Shown: piece by piece, positions 1 to 7,520 of the stretch
How the letters are laid out: each line of letters starts with the position of its first letter
Position numbering within the stretch: position 1 is the stretch's first letter
Assembly: GCA_017465625.1 (NCBI GenBank)
Contig: JAFTVV010000022.1
Location: forward strand, 124,001-188,000
DNA length: 64,000 nt
Reading direction: 5' to 3'
Source of the DNA: Oscillospiraceae bacterium
Lineage (GTDB): Bacteria > Bacillota > Clostridia > Oscillospirales > Oscillospiraceae
Position numbers and translations under genes: made by a program
The notes under the pieces: generated by a model
The model's database searches: none
What the model was told of the DNA's origin: nothing
The model's input: the letters and a program-made list of their open reading frames with translations, nothing else

Positions 1-1
1 T

Positions 2-151
2 TTAGATTACCCGGGAAATAAGGTGTATGTTGTAAAAGGCGAGCACGAATATATGATCCCCGCAGTGAAAGCTTTTGTTTTGTCCATCGACGTGGATGGA
101 AACAGAATGGATGTTCGTTTGATAGAAGGAATGCGTACAGATGAGAATTGA
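2..151 (+). CDS. rimM: Ribosome maturation factor RimM, C-terminal fragment
   Basis: The window opens inside this gene: 49 codons are read in frame before TGA. The fragment has the PRC-barrel end of RimM, with VYVVKGEHEYMIPAVK followed by SIDVDGNRMDVRLIEG, matching the family pattern of an (L/I)IPA stretch and a final LLEG. RimM binds S19 and helps mature the head of the 30S subunit. Its stop codon overlaps the trmD start by 11 bases, the usual rimM-trmD coupling. Identification rests on the short fragment plus the neighbour; the N-terminal domain is outside the window. Confidence 0.85.
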   Translation, partial: LDYPGNKVYVVKGEHEYMIPAVKAFVLSIDVDGNRMDVRLIEGMRTDEN

Positions 152-908
152 TATAATGACACTTTTTCCTGAATCGTTGGGTGATGTGCTGTCGGACAGT
201 ATTTTGGGACGGGCACAGGAACGGGGAATTATCCGCATTGAGGCCCATCAAATTCGGGACTATACAGCAAGCAAACAATGTCAGGTTGACGATTATCCCT
301 ACGGTGGGGGAAGGGGCGCCATTATGCAGGCAGATCCACTATACCGCTGTTGGGAAGCAATATGCGATCAGGCAGAAGGGCCGGTGCATACGGTGTATAT
401 GTCCCCTTGCGGACGTACCTTTAAACAGGCGGATGCAATTCGCCTGAGCAAGATGGAGAATCTTGTTCTTGTGTGCGGTCATTACGAGGGAATTGATCAG
501 CGGTTTATTGACGAATGTGTGGATGAAGAGATTTCACTGGGAGATTTTGTGCTGACAGGCGGTGAAATTGCGGCGATGGCTGTGACCGATGCTGTATGCA
601 GAATGGTGCCCGGTGTTCTGGCTGATCCGGAATGCTTTGAAGATGAAAGTCACTATAGTGGAATGTTAGAATATCCCCAGTATTCACGTCCTGCGGTTTG
701 GCACGGCAGGGAAGTGCCTCCCATTCTTCTTTCGGGGGATCATGGGAAAGTTGCCCTGTGGCGCAGAAAAGAGTCTCTGAAACGCACCAAGGCGCGCAGA
801 CCGGATATGTATGAAAAACTGGACTTGAGCAGCAAACAGGATCGGAAACTCTTAGCACAGATGGAGGAAGAAGAAAATGAAGCTGCAAATGCTGAAAAAA
901 TGGATTGA
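141..908 (+). CDS. trmD: tRNA (guanine-N1)-methyltransferase TrmD
   Basis: TrmD methylates G37 of tRNAs that read codons beginning with C (Leu, Pro, Arg), using S-adenosylmethionine, and so prevents +1 frameshifting. Seen: N-terminal MRIDIMTLFPE, the GGGRGAIMQADP loop, CGHYEGIDQR and SLGDFVLTGGE of the SPOUT trefoil knot, and a C-terminal helical tail; 255 residues is slightly longer than usual because of an acidic EEEEN tail. The start overlaps rimM, and the end overlaps the next gene by 32 bases. In most Firmicutes rplS follows directly; here rplS lies 21 kb away. Confidence 0.97.
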   Translation: MRIDIMTLFPESLGDVLSDSILGRAQERGIIRIEAHQIRDYTASKQCQVDDYPYGGGRGAIMQADPLYRCWEAICDQAEGPVHTVYMSPCGRTFKQADAIRLSKMENLVLVCGHYEGIDQRFIDECVDEEISLGDFVLTGGEIAAMAVTDAVCRMVPGVLADPECFEDESHYSGMLEYPQYSRPAVWHGREVPPILLSGDHGKVALWRRKESLKRTKARRPDMYEKLDLSSKQDRKLLAQMEEEENEAANAEKMD

Positions 909-1587
909 GGAATCTGAAAATATCGTATTTTTTGGCGGGGCAGGTGTCAGCACCGAGTCCGGTATTCCGGACTTCAGAAGCGTGGATGGGTTATATAATC
1001 AAAAATTTGAATACCCACCGGAGCAAATAATCAGCCACAGCTTTTTCCTGAAAGATCCTTCTTATTTTTTCAAATTTTACAGGGAAAAGATGCTTCCTTT
1101 GGGATTTGAACCCAATATTACCCATTTGGTACTTGCAAAACTTGAACAGGAAGGAAAACTTTCCGCTGTTATTACACAAAATATTGACGGATTGCATCAA
1201 AAAGCTGGAAGCCGTACCGTTTTCGAGCTTCACGGAAGCGTTCATCGTAACTACTGTACCAAATGCGGCACTTTTTACGATGCGCAATTTATTAAGGATT
1301 CTGCCGATATTCCGCTGTGCACTTGCGGAGGGGTTATAAAGCCTGATGTTGTGCTGTACGAAGAACAGCTGAACCCTGACACGCTGGATAGCAGTATTGA
1401 TGCAATTGCAAGTGCAGATATGCTGATTATCGCCGGGACAAGCCTTACTGTTTATCCTGCTGCCGGACTCGTTCATTATTACCGCGGCAACAAGTTGGTG
1501 CTCATCAATAAAGATGAGACACCCTACGATTACAAAGCAAATTTGGTAATCCACAGTCGCTTGGGCGATGTATTTAATCTGCTTTAA
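877..1587 (+). CDS. NAD-dependent protein deacylase, sirtuin family
   Basis: This is a SIR2 enzyme that removes acyl groups from lysines with NAD+, releasing nicotinamide. Seen: Rossmann motif GGAGVSTESGIPDFRS (residues 20-35), TQNIDGLH (100-107), the catalytic His119 in ELHGSVH, a zinc site formed by C127, C130, C148 and C150, and GTSLTVYPAA near the C-terminus. At 236 residues it is a minimal bacterial sirtuin. The start lies inside the trmD 3' end with a GGAGGAAG ribosome binding site, so translation is probably coupled to trmD. The tail with YEEQL places it near the CobB/class U-like bacterial group; substrate is unknown. Confidence 0.93.
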   Translation: MKLQMLKKWIEESENIVFFGGAGVSTESGIPDFRSVDGLYNQKFEYPPEQIISHSFFLKDPSYFFKFYREKMLPLGFEPNITHLVLAKLEQEGKLSAVITQNIDGLHQKAGSRTVFELHGSVHRNYCTKCGTFYDAQFIKDSADIPLCTCGGVIKPDVVLYEEQLNPDTLDSSIDAIASADMLIIAGTSLTVYPAAGLVHYYRGNKLVLINKDETPYDYKANLVIHSRLGDVFNLL

Positions 1588-1623
1588 AAAAGACCTGCTT
1601 CCTTGGGTGGAAGCAGGTCTTTT
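1586..1623. terminator. Bidirectional intrinsic terminator
   Basis: A perfect 12-bp stem (1591-1602 with 1609-1620, AGACCTGCTTCC) closes a six-base loop and is flanked by A5 on one side and T4 on the other. It ends the rimM-trmD-sirtuin transcript and also the convergent LRR gene. Confidence 0.93.
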
Positions 1624-1629
1624 AATGTG

Positions 1630-3357
1630 CTATGTTTCGCCGCGATTGACAACAACCCGTTTATCTTGTTCCAGAATACGGGTGTCCTCTTTGGAAACCT
1701 TTGTGCCAAAAACATCGACTTGACTCAACAGCGGACAATCCTTCAGAATGCTCACTTTTGATATTTTGGAATTGTGATCCATCACAACTTTATTGAGGGA
1801 TTTTAATCCCTTCAGCCCGGACAGGTCTGACAGCTCGTTATAAGATCCATCAATCGTAACCAGTTTGCAATCTGACTGGAATTTAGGAATCGCTTTTACT
1901 TTATTATTGCTAAAGTCTAAATACATCACGTTGGTTAACTTTCCCATCACATCAATACTTTCGAGGTTGTTATGGGAAACATCCAATCGAACCAAAGATG
2001 TACAAGTTTCAAGTTGAGAAATGCCGATGAGACCGTTGTAGCTGAGGAAGAGCTCCTGCAATCCGGTCATTGTTCCGATCTGAGAAAGGTTGGAAATGCT
2101 GTTATTATTTAGATTCAAATAGGTGATGTTCTGCATATGAGCAATGGGATCAATGCTTGTAATTGCGTTATGGGATACATCGATGCGGGTGAGTTGCGTA
2201 CAGTTGCTCAGGGCATTCAAATCCTGCAGAGCGTTTGTGCTCATATAAAGCTCCTGCATCATAGGCATAGAACTCAGCGCACTGATGTTTCTGATGGCAT
2301 TATTGCTTAAATCCAAATAGGTAATGTTGCTTAATTTTTCAAGACCGGACGTAGTTGAAAGACTGCAGCCGTTCAGCTTGAGAGATTGCAGAGATGTAAT
2401 TTGACCGATTAAGTTTAATTCATCTGAAGTAACGGGCGTGTTTGTGATATTGAGCGTTCTGAGATTTGTCAGTTTTTCGATAAAGGAGAGTTGCCCCTGA
2501 CTTCCGTTTTCAATAGTTAATGATTCCAGATAAATCATATACTGAAGGTCATCGTAGCAAAGTGCATCTGCAGGAACGACGAACTCCTGAATACCCCATA
2601 AGTCATTGGAGTATAGCGTCTTTGAGGCTGAGACCATGAGCTTTTGCCGCACCGCACTTTCAATTGCGTCATCTTTGAAATTGACTTTTTCTACGACTCC
2701 GCCAATGGTATAGCTGTAAATGGAGAGGGGACTGACCAGTCCGTTTTCTGCAACGGAAACAGCGTAGAGTACGTTTTCACCGTCGTGTAGTTTTATAGGG
2801 ATACGATACAGATCTTTTTTTACCGAGGGATATTCGCCCAGTGCATTAGCGTACAATTTGCCGGATGGAACACTCAGCGCCAGTTCGATATAGGTGTTGT
2901 AGAAGCCGGGAACGTGACTGGAGGAGGGGGCTTCGGGGCGAATTGCAGAGATTTCCTCGCGGATTCCAGCATCAGAAACATTGTCTAATAATTGAACGGC
3001 ATCCAATAGCTTGTCCTGTTCAACATAAATCTTACATAGCTCAATATAAAGCGCTGCTCCGCCGCCGTCCTTAATGGCGCGGTTGAGAGTAACCTCAGCT
3101 TGTGTATAATTGCCGCTGTTAATATATTGTCTTGCTAATTCAATGGCGACTTCATCCCGGCCATTGCCATGGGCATATGCTTGGTCATAAAACCAGGAGG
3201 CTGTATTGAGGTTGCCGTTCCCTTCAAAATACCGGGCAGCACTAAGAAGCATATCTCTTGTGAAATCCTGGTCATACACAAAAAGATACCAATACGCACC
3301 GAGTATTAAAGAAAAGGCCAAAAGAATCGGAATTAAGACCTTAAAAAACTTCTTCAT
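1630..3357 (-). CDS. Membrane-anchored TPR/leucine-rich-repeat protein
   Basis: The protein has 575 residues from the ATG at 3357, which has GGAG six bases upstream; upstream ATGs in frame lack such a site. One N-terminal membrane segment (about residues 5-27) is followed by a TPR-like helical region (about 40-140; ASWFYDQAYAHG and GNYTQAEVTLNRAI), a linker with a possible beta domain, and about eleven SDS22-type leucine-rich repeats of ~22 residues (LSNITYLDLSNNAI, MQNITYLNLNNNSI, LTNVMYLDFSNNKV). There is no LPXTG or dockerin. It probably presents a protein-binding surface outside the cell; partner unknown. It stands alone with its own promoter. Confidence 0.8.
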   Translation of the reverse strand: MKKFFKVLIPILLAFSLILGAYWYLFVYDQDFTRDMLLSAARYFEGNGNLNTASWFYDQAYAHGNGRDEVAIELARQYINSGNYTQAEVTLNRAIKDGGGAALYIELCKIYVEQDKLLDAVQLLDNVSDAGIREEISAIRPEAPSSSHVPGFYNTYIELALSVPSGKLYANALGEYPSVKKDLYRIPIKLHDGENVLYAVSVAENGLVSPLSIYSYTIGGVVEKVNFKDDAIESAVRQKLMVSASKTLYSNDLWGIQEFVVPADALCYDDLQYMIYLESLTIENGSQGQLSFIEKLTNLRTLNITNTPVTSDELNLIGQITSLQSLKLNGCSLSTTSGLEKLSNITYLDLSNNAIRNISALSSMPMMQELYMSTNALQDLNALSNCTQLTRIDVSHNAITSIDPIAHMQNITYLNLNNNSISNLSQIGTMTGLQELFLSYNGLIGISQLETCTSLVRLDVSHNNLESIDVMGKLTNVMYLDFSNNKVKAIPKFQSDCKLVTIDGSYNELSDLSGLKGLKSLNKVVMDHNSKISKVSILKDCPLLSQVDVFGTKVSKEDTRILEQDKRVVVNRGET

Positions 3358-3390
3358 TTGTTTCTCCATTTCGATGAATACATTTTCTAA

Positions 3391-3419
3391 ATTATATCTT
3401 TTTAACGAGACAATGTCAA
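3391..3419 (-). promoter_or_regulatory. Sigma-A promoter of the LRR gene
   Basis: Read on the minus strand: TTGACA (3414-3419), 17-base spacer, TATAAT (3391-3396), about 34 bases ahead of the start codon. Both hexamers match the consensus exactly. Confidence 0.88.
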
Positions 3420-3506
3420 TAGTGCAACTTTGTTCACACGCTGTTGGAGATGTGCCTTTTTTTGACAATGGAAATGGTTTATAGTTATTGTCAAAGGAGG
3501 GTTACG

Positions 3507-4460
3507 ATGAAAAAGTATCTAATGCTGTCGTTGCTTTTAACAATCATTATTCCAACGGTAATGATGGAGTTTCTTCAAATTTCCGAAAAAGAGAACGAAG
3601 GCCTTGTGCAGGACGATGTACATACAACTGAAAATCATCCGATATTGCTTTTGCTTGATGAACAAGCTGTTACGATCGACCTTGAAGAGTATGTTATGGG
3701 TGTAGTTCTGGCGGAGATGCCAATGGATTTTGAGATGGATGCGCTGAAGGCGCAGGCGGTTGCGGCACGAACTTTTGCCTGCAAAAGGCGTTTAAATCCA
3801 AAACATCAGAATGCCGATGTGTGTAATAATCCGTCTTGCTGTCAGGCTTATATGTCTCCGGAGGAATATAAAAAATTGGGTGGCAAGGAGGATGATTTGA
3901 ACAAGGCAAAAGAATCTGCCCAAAAGACAGCGGGGCAAGTAGCTGTTTATATGGATGAACTAATTGAGGCAACTTATTTTTCCTGCTCCGGTGGACAAAC
4001 AGAGAGTGCGGCAGCAGTTTGGGGTGCAGAAGTTCCTTACTTGCAATCTGTACCAAGTCCCGGTGAAGAACACGCAGTCAGGTTTACCGAATCCGTTACA
4101 ATGAGTTTAGACAGATTTTTAGGATGCATCAATTTAAGCAATGAAATGATAAAAGATGTATCGGTTATCAGCCTTACAGATGGTGGGGGAGTGGATCAAA
4201 TCAAAATTGGGAATCGGGTATATTCAGGAACAGAACTTCGAAGGCTTTTGAATTTGCGCTCTACTGTATTTGAAATTGTAATTCATAATCAGACTGTAGA
4301 GATCAATACAAAAGGCTTTGGACATCGGGTAGGAATGAGCCAGTATGGAGCAGATGCCATGGCTGTGCAGGGCGCAGATTACATTGCGATCTTACAGCAT
4401 TACTATAAGGATGTTGAGATCGTGCATATGAACGAATATGGGACGGACCTAAACCATTGA
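3507..4460 (+). CDS. spoIID: Stage II sporulation protein D (SpoIID/LytB family)
   Basis: SpoIID is the membrane-bound lytic transglycosylase that, with SpoIIP and SpoIIM, thins septal peptidoglycan and drives engulfment. Seen: 317 residues from ATG 3507 behind a strong AAAGGAGG site; one N-terminal membrane anchor (about residues 3-20); the family core EYVMGVVLAEMP with its catalytic-type Glu, LKAQAVAARTFA, and GFGHRVGMSQYGADAMA near the C-terminus. Length fits SpoIID of bacilli (~340). It is not next to spoIIIA here, so the looser SpoIID/LytB assignment remains possible, but the small single-domain architecture supports SpoIID. Confidence 0.9.
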   Translation: MKKYLMLSLLLTIIIPTVMMEFLQISEKENEGLVQDDVHTTENHPILLLLDEQAVTIDLEEYVMGVVLAEMPMDFEMDALKAQAVAARTFACKRRLNPKHQNADVCNNPSCCQAYMSPEEYKKLGGKEDDLNKAKESAQKTAGQVAVYMDELIEATYFSCSGGQTESAAAVWGAEVPYLQSVPSPGEEHAVRFTESVTMSLDRFLGCINLSNEMIKDVSVISLTDGGGVDQIKIGNRVYSGTELRRLLNLRSTVFEIVIHNQTVEINTKGFGHRVGMSQYGADAMAVQGADYIAILQHYYKDVEIVHMNEYGTDLNH

Positions 4461-4485
4461 CAATAAATTTAAATTGGGGTACAAT
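4457..4485 (+). promoter_or_regulatory. Sigma-A promoter of metA
   Basis: TTGACA (4457-4462), 17-base spacer, TACAAT (4480-4485). The -35 box overlaps the stop codon of spoIID, so metA has its own vegetative promoter. The leader is only about 20 bases, too short for a SAM riboswitch. Confidence 0.85.
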
Positions 4486-4511
4486 TACAAAAAAACGAAG
4501 GAGAAGTTGTT

Positions 4512-5462
4512 GTGCCTATCCAGATTCCAAATGATTTACCTGCAACAGGCATTTTACAGCAGGAAAACATTTTTGTTATGACCGAAAATCGGGCAGTTAC
4601 ACAGGATATTCGTCCACTTGAAATTGTTCTTGTGAATTTAATGCCCACAAAAATCGCTACAGAAACACAGCTTACCCGCTTGCTGGGCAATACACCTCTT
4701 CAGGTGCGCTTAGAACTTGTGCATACCAAATCCCACGTGTCCAAAAACACTGCCAAGGACCATTTACTGAACTTTTATAAGACGTTTGACGAAATTAAAC
4801 ACCGTAAATTTGACGGGATGGTGATTACCGGTGCGCCGGTAGAGCATATGCCTTTCGAGCAAGTGGATTACTGGCAAGAGCTCTGTGAGATTATGGAGTG
4901 GAGCAAGACCAATGTGCACAGTACATTTCACATTTGCTGGGGCGCGCAGGCTGGCCTGTATTATCATTATGGCATTCAAAAACACCCCACTGAAGAGAAG
5001 TTTTTCGGCGTTTTTAAGCATCGCGCCGACTACAAAAAAGCGATTCTTCTCCGCGGATTTGATGATACTTTTTGGGTTCCGCATTCCCGTCATACTACTG
5101 TTCTTCGTGAGGACATCGAAAAGGTGCCCGGATTGAAGGTGATTGCTTCGTCGGAGGAAACCGGTGTGTATGCAGTTATGAGTAAAGGCGGCAAACAGAT
5201 TTTTATAACTGGTCACTCTGAATACGATCCTGAAACGCTGAAGACAGAGTATTTGCGCGATAAAAACCTGGGTTTACCCATTGCGATTCCTAAAAACTAT
5301 TTCCCGAATGATGATATTCATTCCGAGCCCCTGGTGCGCTGGAGAGGACATGCAAATTTGCTGTTTTCAAACTGGCTGAATTATTTTGTCTATCAAACTA
5401 CACCCTATGATATTATGCATATTGGCAATTTAGAGACACAAAACGACGCAGATTATCAATAA
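4512..5462 (+). CDS. metA: Homoserine O-acetyltransferase (MetA type)
   Basis: The enzyme acylates L-homoserine, the first step of methionine synthesis. Seen: 316 residues starting at GTG behind GAAGGAG; catalytic triad of the family in register, Cys142 (FHICWG), His235 and Glu237 (TGHSEYD). Residue 111, which decides the acyl donor in this family, is Glu ([10 protein letters not shown]); Glu is known to favour acetyl-CoA and Gly succinyl-CoA, so this should be an acetyltransferase although it belongs to the MetA and not the MetX fold. No other methionine gene is nearby and no SAM or T-box leader precedes it. Confidence 0.95.
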   Translation: MPIQIPNDLPATGILQQENIFVMTENRAVTQDIRPLEIVLVNLMPTKIATETQLTRLLGNTPLQVRLELVHTKSHVSKNTAKDHLLNFYKTFDEIKHRKFDGMVITGAPVEHMPFEQVDYWQELCEIMEWSKTNVHSTFHICWGAQAGLYYHYGIQKHPTEEKFFGVFKHRADYKKAILLRGFDDTFWVPHSRHTTVLREDIEKVPGLKVIASSEETGVYAVMSKGGKQIFITGHSEYDPETLKTEYLRDKNLGLPIAIPKNYFPNDDIHSEPLVRWRGHANLLFSNWLNYFVYQTTPYDIMHIGNLETQNDADYQ

Positions 5463-5495
5463 TTTGATAAATTAATCGATTTGCAAAAATTCTAC

Positions 5496-5524
5496 TTGCA
5501 TAATTTTTGTTTTGGTGATATACT
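5496..5524 (+). promoter_or_regulatory. Promoter of the MIYExP peptide cassette
   Basis: TTGCAT (5496-5501), 17-base spacer, TATACT (5519-5524). The same pair of hexamers and spacing is used by rplS in this window. A leader of about 100 bases follows. Confidence 0.75.
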
Positions 5525-5542
5525 TAATACAACTTTGTAAAG

Positions 5543-5573
5543 GCGGAGTTTTATCGTTTTTTAAACGATCCGC
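5543..5573 (+). promoter_or_regulatory. Leader hairpin ahead of the peptide cassette
   Basis: In the 5' leader, GCGG (5543-5546) pairs with CCGC (5570-5573) and ATCGTTT (5553-5559) with AAACGAT (5563-5569), leaving an asymmetric bulge. No T-run follows, so it is not a terminator; mRNA stabilisation or regulation is possible. Function is unknown. Confidence 0.45.
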
Positions 5574-5626
5574 AGTTGCTGTATAAATTTTTGTGCGCGT
5601 TGTTTCTGATTAAGGGGTGTATTACT

Positions 5627-5740
5627 ATGATTTATGAAGCACCGGTTGCTGAGAGTAGTTTCTTCAAGCAAATTGTTGGTAGCTCTATGACAACAGACTT
5701 TTGGGAAGGTGAACCTGATCCTTTTGCAGATCAAACATAA
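5627..5740 (+). CDS. Small peptide 1 of the MIYExP pair (possible modified-peptide precursor)
   Basis: A 37-residue open frame with a good AGGGGTG ribosome binding site. It begins MIYEAPVAES and ends WEGEPDPFADQT. There is no signal peptide or membrane segment. The first six residues, MIYE(A/S)P, recur in the peptide encoded 511 bases downstream, and the Y-x-x-P spacing matches the leader motif that peptide-recognition domains bind in lasso-peptide precursors (known family feature). The C-terminal third is acidic with Trp and Pro. I infer a ribosomally made, post-translationally handled peptide; no maturase is seen except the kinase-like gene of the same locus. I do not recognise the family. 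Confidence 0.65.
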   Translation: MIYEAPVAESSFFKQIVGSSMTTDFWEGEPDPFADQT

Positions 5741-5757
5741 TATTAGGGTGATAGAAA

Positions 5758-6186
5758 ATGAAAAAAATATTTATTATTCTGCTTGTGATTGCTACAATGG
5801 GTTTGGTGGCATGCAAAACCAATAAGACCGATGTATCTGATGTTTCGACGACCATTGATGTAACTGATCCGGAATGGGAATTGCCCATTGATATGGCTGT
5901 TGATGGTACAACTGATGGCGAAGCTGTGACGCCGGACACTACCGTGCCCGATACGACTCAGCCTAATTCAAATCAGAATGAAACGGGGGATAAGAAACCC
6001 GATCCTACCGATCCTCCCGCTACAAAACCTGTGTCTGATCCCACTACGAAGCCCAATACTACTCAGCCTGAAAATACTCAAACTACGACTGAGCCTACTG
6101 AGCCGCCCGTAGAAACTCCCACAGAAAAACCCACCGAGAATAAGACAACCAGTGGCGCTATTGAGTTGCCGTTTATTTCCGGTTAA
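5758..6186 (+). CDS. Thr/Pro-rich lipoprotein of the peptide cassette
   Basis: The 142-residue product has a lipoprotein signal peptide (residues 1-18) with lipobox LVAC, Cys19 being the lipidation site. After a short acidic stretch (DVTDPEWELPID) most of the mature chain (about 60-130) is a low-complexity spacer rich in Thr, Pro, Glu and Asn (TEPTEPPVETPTEKP), which looks like a wall-spanning linker. The extreme C-terminus, IELPFISG, resembles that of peptide 2 (VLPQIPG). There is no folded domain I can name. It lies 17 bases after peptide 1 and ahead of a terminator-like hairpin. Confidence 0.8.
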   Translation: MKKIFIILLVIATMGLVACKTNKTDVSDVSTTIDVTDPEWELPIDMAVDGTTDGEAVTPDTTVPDTTQPNSNQNETGDKKPDPTDPPATKPVSDPTTKPNTTQPENTQTTTEPTEPPVETPTEKPTENKTTSGAIELPFISG

Positions 6187-6192
6187 GAAATG

Positions 6193-6224
6193 AGGCACAC
6201 GGGATTTTCCCTTGTGCCTTTTAC
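6193..6224 (+). terminator. Internal terminator/attenuator between lipoprotein and peptide 2
   Basis: AGGCACACGGG pairs with CCCTTGTGCCT (one C-T mismatch) around a short T-rich loop, followed by TTTTAC. It would reduce read-through into peptide 2 and the kinase-like gene, giving unequal expression inside the cassette. Confidence 0.7.
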
Positions 6225-6250
6225 TTTGAATATACATAAGGAGCTTTACT

Positions 6251-6361
6251 ATGATTTATGAATCTCCTGCAGCACAAATTATTTTTTCAACTGTTATAAG
6301 CTGTTCCGGTGATTGGGCGACAAAACCTGATTTCCCGGTTCTTCCCCAGATTCCCGGCTAA
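6251..6361 (+). CDS. Small peptide 2 of the MIYExP pair (possible modified-peptide precursor)
   Basis: A 36-residue open frame with AAGGAG seven bases before the ATG. It begins MIYESPAAQI, is hydrophobic in the middle (IIFSTVISCSG, one Cys) and ends DFPVLPQIPG. The N-terminus is paralogous to peptide 1 (MIYEAP) while the rest has diverged, the leader-conserved, core-variable pattern typical of precursor peptides. It lies 42 bases upstream of the HPr-kinase-like gene, which has its own AGGAG site, so the two are probably co-transcribed. No homologue recognised. Confidence 0.65.
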   Translation: MIYESPAAQIIFSTVISCSGDWATKPDFPVLPQIPG

Positions 6362-6403
6362 CTTTATCGCACGTTCTGAATACGATTTTTTAGGAGTACG
6401 GAT

Positions 6404-7138
6404 ATGGCTTATTCTTTTAATATGAAAGTCGCTGGCGAATCATTTGCGGTTTCTGCCCTTTATCCTCAAACCGAAAGGTATTGCCGAAATTATTTGATTG
6501 ATGAGCCCGGAACGCACTACATCGAGATGACAGAGCAAGATATTGTAAAAGAACGTGAGTTTTTTGTGCAGGATGCGCCCGGTAATGATCCAAGCCTTTC
6601 AAAAGCGCCTGGTGGTTTTATAGAAAATGTTGCATTACTTCGTAAGATTGCCGAATTTTTTCCGGCGCACAGGGGAATGCTTGTGCACGGCTCTGCCATT
6701 GCCGTTGACGGAAAGGGATATCTGTTTACTGCATTAAGCGGAACGGGAAAATCTACCCATACTGCGCTTTTGCGGAAGCTTCTTGGCGACCGTACGCAGA
6801 TGGTCAACGACGATAAACCCATTGTTCGCTTTGCTGAAGATGGCATTATGATTTGTGGAACGCCCTGGATGGGCAAACATTGCATCGGCAATAACGTTAT
6901 GGTTCCTTTATGCGGAATTTTCTTTTTGCGTCAGTCTCCTGATAACGAGCTGAAAAAGATTGAGGCTGCGGATGCACTGCCTTTGCTGATGTGTCAAAGC
7001 TATCGGCCTGACAATGCAGAGGACCTGTTTGCGACCTTTGATATGGTCGAAGAGATTCTTAATATAGTTCCAATGTATGATTTTGGTTGTAATATGGATA
7101 TTTCCGCAGCAGAACTGTCTTCTTCTGTGATGAAATAA
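6404..7138 (+). CDS. HPr-kinase-like ATPase of the peptide cassette
   Basis: A 244-residue protein with the P-loop fold of HPr kinase/PEP carboxykinase: LVHGSAIAVDGKGYLF (about residues 90-105), Walker A ALSGTGKSTHT (about 108-118) and NDDKPIV (about 134-140), equivalent to the conserved Asp pair of HprK. It lacks the N-terminal domain of true HprK and no HPr or PTS gene is nearby. Related stand-alone proteins occur in peptide-modification clusters, where they phosphorylate a precursor peptide (known for some lasso peptides). Its context beside two short peptides suggests such a role; substrate unproven. Start by AGGAG. Confidence 0.75.
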   Translation: MAYSFNMKVAGESFAVSALYPQTERYCRNYLIDEPGTHYIEMTEQDIVKEREFFVQDAPGNDPSLSKAPGGFIENVALLRKIAEFFPAHRGMLVHGSAIAVDGKGYLFTALSGTGKSTHTALLRKLLGDRTQMVNDDKPIVRFAEDGIMICGTPWMGKHCIGNNVMVPLCGIFFLRQSPDNELKKIEAADALPLLMCQSYRPDNAEDLFATFDMVEEILNIVPMYDFGCNMDISAAELSSSVMK

Positions 7139-7155
7139 AAATTATATGTTCAGAC

Positions 7156-7184
7156 TTGACATTGTGCTCTTTTTTCAATATAAT
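7156..7184 (+). promoter_or_regulatory. Consensus promoter of tRNA-Pro(CGG)
   Basis: TTGACA (7156-7161), 17-base spacer, TATAAT (7179-7184), 12 bases before the mature tRNA. A perfect sigma-A match, as expected of a stable-RNA gene. Confidence 0.92.
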
Positions 7185-7195
7185 GTCAAGGCTAT

Positions 7196-7272
7196 CGGGG
7201 TGTGGCGAAGTTTGGTATCGCGCTTGGTTCGGGTCCAAGAGGCCTCGGGTTCAAATCCCGACACTCCGACCA
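7196..7272 (+). tRNA. tRNA-Pro, anticodon CGG
   Basis: A 77-nt cloverleaf. The acceptor CGGGGTG pairs with CACTCCG, discriminator A, and CCA is encoded. The anticodon stem CTTGG/CCAAG closes loop TTCGGGT, giving anticodon CGG (codon CCG). The T arm is CGGGTTCAAATCCCG. Positions 7201-7227 are nearly the same as in the second tRNA-Pro at 15.7 kb. Confidence 0.95.
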
Positions 7273-7276
7273 GTAA

Positions 7277-7316
7277 AGAAACACCTTTTGTCTACCGGAC
7301 AAAAGGTGTTTCTATT
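7277..7316 (+). terminator. Terminator of tRNA-Pro(CGG)
   Basis: AGAAACACCTTTTGTC (7277-7292) pairs with GACAAAAGGTGTTTCT (7298-7313), a 16-bp perfect stem with a five-base loop only four bases after CCA. The T-run is inside the 3' arm. Confidence 0.88.
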
Positions 7317-7469
7317 CAACTAAATCTGTCCTTTTAGACGTGATCAATCCCACACCTGCAATCTTTAATGACGTTTCCTTCGAAAACGATGTTGCTTCGC
7401 TTATTTTTAGGGTCGAACATCTTTGCAACAATCACTGACCCCAATATTATTAATTGTAATTTTATAAGC

Positions 7470-7498
7470 TTGACAGATTGTGGGCTGTAAATTATAAT
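7470..7498 (+). promoter_or_regulatory. Consensus promoter of glpP
   Basis: TTGACA (7470-7475), 17-base spacer, TATAAT (7493-7498), about 22 bases before the glpP start. The 150 bases between the tRNA terminator and this promoter show no other feature. Confidence 0.9.
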
Positions 7499-7520
7499 AC
7501 TGAGGAAAGGGGAGTTGAAG

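Noticed and set aside
4461..4511. SAM riboswitch or T-box before metA
   Set aside because: Only about 50 bases lie between spoIID and metA and the promoter takes up half of them.
6404..7138. Genuine HPr(Ser) kinase/phosphorylase
   Set aside because: The N-terminal domain is missing and no PTS or HPr gene is near; only the P-loop domain is shared.
7196..7320. Integration site of a mobile element at tRNA-Pro
   Set aside because: No integrase, no partial tRNA copy at a second border; the second tRNA-Pro is complete with another anticodon.
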